Assembly (NCBI GenBank): GCA_018715025.1
Contig: DVMK01000075.1
Location: forward strand, 1 to 13,881
DNA from: Candidatus Caccousia avistercoris
GTDB lineage: Bacteria > Bacillota > Clostridia > Oscillospirales > Acutalibacteraceae
DNA length: 13,881 bases
Direction of reading: 5' to 3'
Position 1 is the stretch's first letter. Every line of letters starts with the position of its first letter. A model generated the notes under the pieces. That model was not told where the DNA came from. It did no database searches and worked only from the letters and a program-made list of their open reading frames with translations. Positions 6,223-11,732 of the stretch are shown in pieces. The translations under genes and the position numbers were made by a program.

Positions 6223-7539
6223 ATGGAAGCTATGGAATCCTTTACCGAAGCCTGGAACCTAATCTGCGATTTTTGTAAAAACCGCATTACAGAGGTCGCC
6301 TTCACCACCTGGATCAGCCGGATTGAGCCTGTTACCCTGGACTTCGCCCAGGGCGCGGCCGTGCTGAAGGTGCCCAACGACTTCCACCGTCAGACGCTGG
6401 AGCGCTGCTACACACCCCTTTTGACCGAAGCGCTGGACGAGGTGTTCGGCCCGGGCCTGAAGATCAAATTCTGCATTCCGGAAGAGCTCGTCCGCCCGGC
6501 GGAGGAGGCCCTTCCCTCAGGGGAAGACTACGAGTACACCTTCGACACCTTCATTGTGGGGCCTTCCAACAAATTTGCCCACGCGGCTTCCATTGCGGTG
6601 GCCACAAAACCGGCCAGCCTGTACAACCCCCTGTTTATTTACGGAAACTCGGGGCTTGGCAAAACGCACCTTCTGTACGCCATCTGCAATGAAATTTCCC
6701 GCACCCACCCCACCATGAACATTCTGTACATTAAGGGCGACGAGTTCACCAACGAAATGATCGAGGCCATCCGCCACGGCACCACCCAGGAATTCCGGCA
6801 GCGGTACCGGAAGGCCGACGTGCTGCTGGTGGACGACATCCAGTTCATCGCCGGCAAGGAATCCACCCAGGAGGAATTCTTCCACACCTTCAATTCCCTG
6901 TACGAGGCCAAGCGGCAGATCGTCCTCACCTCTGACCGGCCGGCCAAGGACATCGCCACCCTGGAGGAACGGCTTCTCACCCGGTTTGAATGGGGCCTCA
7001 CCGCCGACATTCAGCCCCCGGATTTTGAAACCCGTTTGGCTATCATCCGCCGCAAGGCAGAGCTGCTGGACATCAAGATCCCGGAAAACGTGTGCGAATA
7101 CATCGCCAACCGGCTGAAAAACAACATCCGCCAGCTGGAGGGCACGGTGAAAAAGATGAAGGCCTACCACCTGCTGAACGGGGAAGCCCCCAGCATTACC
7201 ACCGCCCAGGCCGCCATCAGCGACATTATCAACAACGAGCAGCCCACCCCCTACACCGTGGAGAAAATCATTGAAGAGGTGGCCCGCACCTTCGGCGTCA
7301 GCCCGGAGGAGATCCGCTCTGCCAAGCGCTCTGCCAACATTTCCAAGGCCCGGCAGATGGCCATGTACGTTGTGCGGGAAATTACCCAGCTGCCCACCGA
7401 GGCCATCGGCACGGAATTCGGCGGCCGCGACCATTCCACCGTGGTGTACGCCCTGCAGCAGATGGAGAAAAACCTTCAGAAGGACAGCAAGATCAAAGCC
7501 ACCGCCGAGGATATCATCAAAAATATCCGCGACCGCTGA
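6223..7539 (+). CDS. dnaA: Chromosomal replication initiator DnaA
   Basis: DnaA is the AAA+ ATPase that binds DnaA boxes and opens the origin. The 438-residue protein has an N-terminal helicase-loading/oligomerisation domain (about 1-85), a short linker (about 86-105), and an AAA+ core with Walker A GNSGLGKT (141-148) and Walker B LLVDD (201-205). LTSDRP (235-240) and RLLTRFEWGL (250-259) follow, and the C-terminal DNA-binding domain carries the signature GRDHSTV (401-407). I chose the ATG at 6223 because AAAGG lies 5 bases upstream; an ATG at 6232 is too far from it. The gene faces the origin and dnaN, as in most Firmicutes. Confidence 0.98.
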   Translation: MEAMESFTEAWNLICDFCKNRITEVAFTTWISRIEPVTLDFAQGAAVLKVPNDFHRQTLERCYTPLLTEALDEVFGPGLKIKFCIPEELVRPAEEALPSGEDYEYTFDTFIVGPSNKFAHAASIAVATKPASLYNPLFIYGNSGLGKTHLLYAICNEISRTHPTMNILYIKGDEFTNEMIEAIRHGTTQEFRQRYRKADVLLVDDIQFIAGKESTQEEFFHTFNSLYEAKRQIVLTSDRPAKDIATLEERLLTRFEWGLTADIQPPDFETRLAIIRRKAELLDIKIPENVCEYIANRLKNNIRQLEGTVKKMKAYHLLNGEAPSITTAQAAISDIINNEQPTPYTVEKIIEEVARTFGVSPEEIRSAKRSANISKARQMAMYVVREITQLPTEAIGTEFGGRDHSTVVYALQQMEKNLQKDSKIKATAEDIIKNIRDR

Positions 7540-7563
7540 CAGACTTGATCGACCCCCTCCGCT

Positions 7564-7604
7564 TTCTAATTATACTTATATATAATAATTCAGACTGTTG
7601 ATAA
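7564..7604. other. AT-rich patch with a DnaA-box variant, just after dnaA
   Basis: Bases 7564-7593 are almost pure A/T in an otherwise GC-rich region. TTATCAACA, one base from the DnaA box consensus TTATCCACA, follows on the minus strand at 7596-7604. This could be a minor unwinding site or a DnaA anchor at the left border of the origin. No GC cluster or trio motif adjoins it, so the main unwinding site is more likely the one at 8016-8090. Confidence 0.45.
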
Positions 7605-7618
7605 ACCTTAGCATGGTG

Positions 7619-7765
7619 CGCAGAGGATCGCAGAATCGGGAGCTGCGCTCCCTGTCTGCTCACCCCTTTTGAAGCCGTTGCACGGCCATTTGCGGGGCTT
7701 TGCCCCTGCACCCCACCACCTTTTGAAAAAGGTGGACGAAAACTTTAACTTTTGCTTTTTACAGC
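7619..7765 (+). repeat. 147-base structured repeat, copy 1
   Basis: This segment is an inverted copy of 13735-13881: 141 of 147 positions agree with no gap, and 7681-7765 is identical. It holds four hairpins in a row: GGGAGC/GCTCCC (7638-7652), GCCGT/ACGGC (7674-7686), GGGGC/GCCCC (7694-7706) and CCACCTTTT/AAAAGGTGG (7716-7735). The first three have 3-base loops. All six differences fall in loops (7645, 7680), a linker (7661, 7666) or outside the stems (7622, 7625). No transposase is present. It is probably a dispersed intergenic element or structured RNA. The frame through it looks open but is not a believable gene. Confidence 0.9.
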
Positions 7766-7775
7766 CAAAAGGCGG

Positions 7776-7855
7776 GACAGGCTTCCGGCAGACTGCGGGC
7801 CTGTCTCTTTCCCCCGGAAAAAGCGGCGTTTCTTTTTTTGAGAGAGAAGAAACGC
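7776..7855. other. Two further hairpins between the repeat and the DnaA-box cluster
   Basis: GACAGGC (7776-7782) pairs with GCCTGTC (7799-7805), with an inner CCG/CGG. GCGTTTCTT (7826-7834) pairs perfectly with AAGAAACGC (7847-7855), and its T-rich/GAGAG interior could extend the stem through G-U pairs as RNA. They could end or slow dnaA transcripts before the origin core, or shape DNA there. Confidence 0.5.
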
Positions 7856-7888
7856 ACGGATTCGCGCACCCCGGCGCTCTTTCACAAG

Positions 7889-8090
7889 TTTTCAACTTTC
7901 CCCACAGAGTTTTCCACAATTGAGTGGAAAAGAAAAAGTTTTCCAGATCGATCACTGCATTTCCACCGGAGAAAAAGAAAAATTTGATCCCCCTCAGGGG
8001 GCATTCCGCCTGAGGTTCCCCAGGTTTTCCACTTTTCCGGCCCCCCTACTACCTCTACTAAAGTAAAAAGAGATCCTTACTATAAATATT
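7889..8090 (+). other. oriC: Chromosomal replication origin (oriC) core
   Basis: Between dnaA and dnaN lies a cluster of DnaA-box-like 9-mers: TTTTCAACT (7889-7897), TTCCCCACA (7898-7906), TTTTCCACA (7910-7918), TTTTCCACT on the minus strand (7923-7931), TTTTCCAGA (7939-7947), ATTTCCACC (7959-7967), TTCCCCAGG (8016-8024) and TTTTCCACT (8025-8033). It ends in an unwinding module. None matches TTATCCACA exactly; the best has one mismatch. The boxes at 7910 and 7923 face each other as an 8-bp inverted repeat. A further inverted repeat, CCTCAGG/CCTGAGG (7992-7998 and 8009-8015), lies between the box groups. Location by gene context is very strong; individual boxes are less certain. Confidence 0.85.
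8016..8090 (+). other. Basal origin unwinding module: boxes, GC cluster, DnaA-trios, AT-rich element
   Basis: Two adjoining 9-mers (8016-8033) are followed by a GC cluster (CCGGCCCCCC, 8037-8046). Then CTA CTA CCT CTA CTA runs in triplet register from 8046 to 8060, and an A/T-rich stretch extends to 8090 (TATAAATATT at 8081-8090). On the complementary strand read 3'-5' the triplets are GAT GAT GGA GAT GAT. Four of five fit the DnaA-trio consensus [G/A]A[T/A], on which DnaA assembles single-stranded filaments in Bacillus subtilis. The order and polarity match that system. TATAAA here may also be the -10 of a dnaN promoter, though no good -35 is seen. Confidence 0.75.
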
Positions 8091-8112
8091 CCCCTGCGGG
8101 GAGTGAAAAAAC

Positions 8113-8130
8113 TTCGGCCTCTTCGCCGAA
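8113..8130 (+). promoter_or_regulatory. Hairpin in the dnaN leader
   Basis: TTCGGC (8113-8118) and GCCGAA (8125-8130) form a 6-bp stem with a 6-base loop, 25 bases before the dnaN ATG. A smaller CCCC/GGGG stem lies at 8091-8101. They may influence dnaN translation, whose Shine-Dalgarno (AGGAAAGG) lies directly after the larger stem. Confidence 0.4.
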
Positions 8131-8155
8131 CAGGAAAGGCTAGGTAATCCATACT

Positions 8156-9259
8156 ATGAAGATTGTTTGCAACCGGCAGCAGCTTGTGGAAGCAGTCAGC
8201 AATGTACAGCGGGCCGTTTCCACAAAATCCTCCGTCCCCGCCCTGGAAGGCATCCTTTTGAAGGCCGAGGGGGACGAGCTCACCCTCTGCGGGTTTGACC
8301 TGGAGCTGGGCATGACCACCCGCATCCCCGCCTCGGTGGAGGAATCCGGGGCCGTGATCCTGAGCGCCAGGCTTTTCGGCGACATTGCCCGCCGCCTGCC
8401 CGGGGACGACGTGAAGCTTGCGGTGGATGAAAAGAATATTACTGTGATCCAGAGCGGGGCCAGCGAGTTCTCGATTGTGGGCATCCCCGCCGAAGAGTAC
8501 CCGGAGCTGCCCTCCATCACCGGGGAAAGCACCGTGATCCTGACCCACGACACCCTGAAGGGGATGATCCGCCAGACCATTTTCGCCGTGGCGGATTCCG
8601 ACGCCAAGCCCATTCACACCGGCACCCTGTTCGAGCTGGGCGGCGGCCGCCTGCGGCTGGTTTCGGTGGACGGCTACCGGCTGGCCCTGCGGGAGGAAGC
8701 GGTGCCCAGCGAGGAGGAGCTGAGCTTCGTGGTGCCCGGCAAAACCCTCATTGAGGTGATGAAGCTGCTGAAGGACGACGACAGCGAGCTTTCTCTGAAG
8801 GTGGGCCGCCGCCATATTATGTTCCAGATCGAGAGCTACTGCGTGATCTCCCGGCTGCTGGAGGGGGAATTCCTGGATTACCGGGCCGCCATCCCCAATT
8901 CCGGCAAGACAGAGATCCTGGCCAGCACCCGGGAGTTTATCTCCAGCGTGGAGCGCGTGTCCCTGCTCATCACCGATCGGCTGAAAAGCCCCATCCGCTG
9001 CCTGTTTGAAAACGGGGAGATCCGCCTTTCCTGCTCCACCGCCATCGGCCGGGCCAGCGACGAATTTTCCGCCGCCATCACCGGCGACAACGTGGAAATG
9101 GGCTTCAACAACCGCTACCTGCTGGACGCCCTGCGCAACACCGAGGGGGACGAGGTGCGGGTGCAGCTGAACGGCCCCCTGAGCCCCATGAAAATTATGC
9201 CCCGGGAGGGGGGCTCCTTCCTGTTCCTGGTGCTGCCGGTGCGGCTGAAAACGGAGTGA
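8156..9259 (+). CDS. dnaN: DNA polymerase III beta subunit (sliding clamp)
   Basis: DnaN forms the ring-shaped dimer that holds DNA polymerase III on DNA and recruits repair and replication factors. The 367-residue product has normal length and the three repeated clamp domains (about 1-120, 121-245, 246-367). It begins MKIVCNRQQLVEAVSNVQRA, followed by VSTKSSVPALEGILL, and ends MKIMPREGGSFLFLVLPVRL then KTE, the usual C-terminal part of the peptide-binding pocket. DNTEGDEV-like and DGYRLALRE (about 172-180) segments are typical. The ATG at 8156 fits homologues; a modest AGGAAAGG lies about 17 bases upstream, so initiation may be weak or leader-dependent. It is the first gene to the right of the origin. 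Confidence 0.97.
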   Translation: MKIVCNRQQLVEAVSNVQRAVSTKSSVPALEGILLKAEGDELTLCGFDLELGMTTRIPASVEESGAVILSARLFGDIARRLPGDDVKLAVDEKNITVIQSGASEFSIVGIPAEEYPELPSITGESTVILTHDTLKGMIRQTIFAVADSDAKPIHTGTLFELGGGRLRLVSVDGYRLALREEAVPSEEELSFVVPGKTLIEVMKLLKDDDSELSLKVGRRHIMFQIESYCVISRLLEGEFLDYRAAIPNSGKTEILASTREFISSVERVSLLITDRLKSPIRCLFENGEIRLSCSTAIGRASDEFSAAITGDNVEMGFNNRYLLDALRNTEGDEVRVQLNGPLSPMKIMPREGGSFLFLVLPVRLKTE

Positions 9260-9262
9260 TCG

Positions 9263-9280
9263 GCCCGGCCGGGGGCTTTT
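9263..9280 (+). terminator. Possible weak terminator after dnaN
   Basis: GCCC (9263-9266) and GGGC (9273-9276) flank a short GC loop and are followed by TTTT. It lies 3 bases beyond the dnaN stop. The stem is short, so termination would be partial at best. Confidence 0.35.
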
Positions 9281-9317
9281 CCGAAAAATTTTTACAAATT
9301 CCCGGTATTACTTGTTG

Positions 9318-9323
9318 TATAAT
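9318..9323 (+). promoter_or_regulatory. Candidate -10 element upstream of the S4 gene
   Basis: An exact TATAAT stands in an AT-rich patch between dnaN and the S4-domain gene. I see no good -35 at 16-18 bases; TTTACA at 9291-9296 is 21 bases away. It may provide a separate promoter for the S4-recF-remB set. Confidence 0.4.
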
Positions 9324-9368
9324 AATAAGGTATCGCTCTTTCCCTATGAATCCCCCTTGGGGGAGAAA

Positions 9369-9393
9369 GCCCCCTCTGCCCGGCGGAGGGGGC
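9369..9393 (+). promoter_or_regulatory. Strong hairpin in the leader of the S4 gene
   Basis: GCCCCCTC (9369-9376) pairs with GAGGGGGC (9386-9393); the inside can extend by about three more pairs, leaving a 3-base loop. A second palindrome, TCCCCCTTGGGGGA, precedes it at 9351-9364. Neither has a T-run on the plus strand. Since the next gene encodes an RNA-binding S4 protein, leader autoregulation is conceivable but not shown. Confidence 0.45.
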
Positions 9394-9439
9394 CGGGCGG
9401 GAAAGAACGGCCTTTCACCCGGAAGGACGGAATGCGCGT

Positions 9440-9679
9440 ATGAAAACAATTTCGGTTCCCATTGAGACGGAGTATATCCGCCTGGCAGACCTGCTGAAGC
9501 TGGCGGGGGCCGCCCAGACAGGCGGCCAGGCCAAGGTGATGGTGCAGGGCGGCCAGGTTCTGGTGAACGGCGAGGCCTGCACCATGCGGGGGAAAAAGCT
9601 GCGTCCCGGCGATTGGGCAGAGTGCGGCGGCACCCGCTACCAGGTGGCCGCCGCCGGGGAGGTTCCCCCCGCCCCATGA
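9440..9679 (+). CDS. yaaA: S4-domain RNA-binding protein YaaA/RlbA
   Basis: A 79-residue protein made almost entirely of one S4 RNA-binding domain (about 10-65): IRLADLLKLAGAAQTGGQAK followed by GGQVLVNGE and KLRPGD. The family is widespread beside dnaN and recF in Firmicutes and is thought to bind rRNA during ribosome assembly. AAGGACGG lies a few bases upstream of the ATG. The stop overlaps the recF start in an ATGA junction, so recF is probably translationally coupled to it. The name is by position and domain; the exact role is not visible here. Confidence 0.92.
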   Translation: MKTISVPIETEYIRLADLLKLAGAAQTGGQAKVMVQGGQVLVNGEACTMRGKKLRPGDWAECGGTRYQVAAAGEVPPAP

Positions 9680-10767
9680 AAATTCTGGAGCTGGAGCTGG
9701 AGCATTTCCGCAACCTTTCCCCCGGCCTGTTCCGCCCTCATGAGGAGGTCAACGTCATTTGGGGCGACAACGCCCAGGGCAAGACCAACCTGCTGGAGGC
9801 GGTGTGGCTGTTCACCGGGGGGCGCTCCTTCCGCGGCGCGCGGGACGGCGAGCTGGTGGCCCTTGGCCAAGAGGAGGCGGCGCTGCGCCTTTCCTTTTAC
9901 AGCCAGGAACGGCAGCAGGAGGCCCGCATCACCCTGCGGGGCGGCAGGCGCAGCGCCGTGCTGAACGGCGTGCCCAAGCGGGGCATGGCCGAGCTGGTGG
10001 GCAGCTTCTGCGCCGTGATCTTTTCGCCGGAGCATCTTTCCCTGGTGAAGGGGGGGCCTGCGGAGCGCCGGGCGTTTCTGGACTCGGCCCTGTGCCAGGT
10101 GAAGCCGCCCTACGCCTCGGTGTTCGCCCGGTACCAGCACACCCTCAGCCAGCGGAACGCCCTGCTGAAGGACATTCCCCGCCACCCAGAGCTGATGGAC
10201 ACCCTTTCTATTTGGGACGAGCGCCTGTGCCGCTACGGCGAGGTTATGGTCAGGGAAAGGGGCCGGTACCTGGAGCAGTTTTCTCAGGCGGCGGCGGAGT
10301 TTTACGCGGGGATTTCCGGCAACCGGGAGCAGCTTTCGCTGCAGTACCAGCCCTCGCACCAGGGGACGCTGGCAGAGGCCCTGGCGGCTTCCCGCCGGGA
10401 GGATGTGCGCAGCGGCCACACCACCGCGGGCCCCCACCGGGACGACGTGGCCGTTTCCCTTTCCGGCCTGCAGGCCCGGGCCTTTGCCTCGCAGGGGCAG
10501 CAAAGGTCTATTGTGCTGGCCATGAAGCTGGCGGAGGCCCGCCTGCTGGCCAGGGCCTGCGGCGAAGAGCCTGTGGTGCTGCTGGACGACGTGCTCAGCG
10601 AGCTGGACGCCTCTCGCCAGGACTACCTGCTGAACAGCCTGCACGGCAGGCAGGTGTTCCTCACCTGCTGCGAGCCCCAGGCCGCCGCCCGCCTGAAGCA
10701 GGGCGCCCTGTTCCACGTGGAGGGCGGCGGCCTGCAGAAGGAAGAAAAAACCTGCGGGGGCCAGTGA
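9676..10767 (+). CDS. recF: DNA replication and repair protein RecF
   Basis: RecF is an SMC-like ATPase that works with RecO and RecR to load RecA at gapped DNA. The 363-residue protein begins MKILELELEHFRNL and carries Walker A GDNAQGKT (30-37), the ABC-type signature ASQGQQRS (271-278) and Walker B VVLLDD (300-305) followed by VLSELDASR. TTAGPHRDD (249-257) is also typical. I chose the ATG at 9676, overlapping the S4 gene stop; the frame stays open upstream but that part is Arg/Gly-rich and unlike RecF. No good Shine-Dalgarno is at the normal distance (GGAGG is 13 bases away), which fits coupling. remB follows after 38 bases. Confidence 0.97.
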   Translation: MKILELELEHFRNLSPGLFRPHEEVNVIWGDNAQGKTNLLEAVWLFTGGRSFRGARDGELVALGQEEAALRLSFYSQERQQEARITLRGGRRSAVLNGVPKRGMAELVGSFCAVIFSPEHLSLVKGGPAERRAFLDSALCQVKPPYASVFARYQHTLSQRNALLKDIPRHPELMDTLSIWDERLCRYGEVMVRERGRYLEQFSQAAAEFYAGISGNREQLSLQYQPSHQGTLAEALAASRREDVRSGHTTAGPHRDDVAVSLSGLQARAFASQGQQRSIVLAMKLAEARLLARACGEEPVVLLDDVLSELDASRQDYLLNSLHGRQVFLTCCEPQAAARLKQGALFHVEGGGLQKEEKTCGGQ

Positions 10768-10805
10768 AGCCCGGCGGCGCACAGCCGCCAGAAAGGAAGA
10801 ACGCC

Positions 10806-11081
10806 ATGTTTTTGCACCTGGGCCAGGACACCGTCATCAAGACGGACGACATCATCGGTATTTTTGATATGGACACCTCCACCCTTTCCAAATCCACCCG
10901 GGCTTACCTGGCCTCCTGCGAAAAAAGGGGCCAGGTGGTGAACATCTCCACCGATCTGCCCAAATCCTTTGTCTTGTGCCGCGACCGGAAATCCGGGGAA
11001 ACGCGGGTGTATATCTCTCAAATTTCGTCCAGCACCCTGTTAAAGCGCAGCCGGTTCATCGACAAAATCTCCCTCCCCTGA
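10806..11081 (+). CDS. remB: DUF370 family protein RemB (YaaB)
   Basis: A 91-residue DUF370 protein, beginning MFLHLGQDTVIKTDDIIGIF and ending LLKRSRFIDKISLP. RemB (YaaB) in Bacillus lies between recF and gyrB, exactly as here; its relative RemA is a DNA-binding activator of matrix and osmoprotection genes. AAAGGAAG lies 6 bases before the ATG. The gene is complete. A regulatory role here is inferred from the family only. Confidence 0.9.
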   Translation: MFLHLGQDTVIKTDDIIGIFDMDTSTLSKSTRAYLASCEKRGQVVNISTDLPKSFVLCRDRKSGETRVYISQISSSTLLKRSRFIDKISLP

Positions 11082-11126
11082 GAAGCGGGAGACCGAACCC
11101 TGCGGGAAAAGCGAGGAAAATTGCGT

Positions 11127-11537
11127 ATGAGAAAATTCAGGCTTCCCCAGTGCCCATACTGCGGGAAAAAGGTGAACCCGTTTTACGCCTGGTACCTGCG
11201 TACCCAGGGGGAGTATATCTGCCCCAGGTGCCAGGGTGTTTCCAACATTTTCATTGATCGGGCAGCCTACCTGCTGGGCGGCGCCGCGGTGCTGCTGGGG
11301 GTGCTCGCCTTTGTCATTACCCGGGTGGTGCAGGACCAAAGCTTCCACCCCCTGCACCTGCTGTGGATTGTTCTGCCCTTTTTCCTGTTCAGCATTGTCA
11401 GCCTCTTTTTGGTGCGGCTGAAAAAGCCCATCCTGCGCAGGCGGGAAACGCCCCAGGAGCCGGCCAGGCGCGCTTCTCAGGAAGAGGCTGCGGGGGCCCG
11501 CCCCGCCCCCGGGGAGGGAAGGCACGTCCGCCGGTAA
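11127..11537 (+). CDS. Small zinc-ribbon membrane protein, function unknown
   Basis: I do not recognise a named family. The 136-residue protein begins with a zinc-ribbon pattern: C9-P-Y-C12 and C32-P-R-C35. Two hydrophobic segments follow (about 46-68 and 76-97), then a basic, Arg/Ala/Pro/Glu-rich tail ending GEGRHVRR. The likely arrangement is a cytoplasmic metal-binding head, a two-helix hairpin in the membrane and a cytoplasmic tail. I chose the ATG at 11127 because GAGG lies about 11 bases upstream; an in-frame TTG at 11121 is too close to it. It follows remB by 45 bases and precedes the gyrB promoters, so it is probably the last gene of that transcript. Confidence 0.8.
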   Translation: MRKFRLPQCPYCGKKVNPFYAWYLRTQGEYICPRCQGVSNIFIDRAAYLLGGAAVLLGVLAFVITRVVQDQSFHPLHLLWIVLPFFLFSIVSLFLVRLKKPILRRRETPQEPARRASQEEAAGARPAPGEGRHVRR

Positions 11538-11562
11538 AAGGGCGGAAAAATCCCTGTTTTCC

Positions 11563-11613
11563 TTGATTTTATGGAATTTTTATCTTTATAATTCGGCGTA
11601 TTTATTTTATAAT
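11563..11613 (+). promoter_or_regulatory. Tandem promoters of gyrB
   Basis: Two sigma-A type promoters lie in an AT-rich island. The first is TTGATT (11563-11568) with TATAAT (11587-11592), spacing 18. The second is TTTATA (11585-11590) with TATAAT (11608-11613), spacing 17. The -10 of the first overlaps the -35 of the second, so they may exclude each other. gyrB promoters are often supercoiling-sensitive; that is not visible here. Confidence 0.75.
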
Positions 11614-11633
11614 GATAGTGATGGATTCTGCCG

Positions 11634-11707
11634 CGCCCCGCCGGGGAAAACGCGGGGCGGCTGCGGGATTTCTACTGCGCGGCCGGCCGCACCGCCGGCG
11701 CGGCCGG
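11634..11707 (+). promoter_or_regulatory. GC-rich structured leader of gyrB
   Basis: CGCCCCGC (11634-11641) pairs with GCGGGGCG (11652-11659), loop CGGGGAAAAC. Then come a perfect 12-base palindrome, GCGGCCGGCCGC (11679-11690), and a direct repeat GCGCGGCCGG at 11677-11686 and 11698-11707. The leader would be about 95-115 bases long. The second part can fold in several exclusive ways close to the gyrB Shine-Dalgarno (AAGGAG, 11715-11720), so translation control is possible. Confidence 0.55.
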
Positions 11708-11732
11708 AGCGTTGAAGGAGCGAATGGGAATC

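Noticed and set aside
7226..7234. TTATCAACA inside dnaA
   Set aside because: It encodes Ile-Ile-Asn-Asn in the reading frame and stands alone; chance in coding DNA is likely, though it may bind DnaA.
7669..7923. Small open frame beginning MKPLHGHLRGFAPAPHHLLK, also seen in the 13460-13831 region on the minus strand
   Set aside because: The similarity comes only from the shared repeat; each frame runs on into unrelated sequence, including antisense gyrB, and has no credible start signal.
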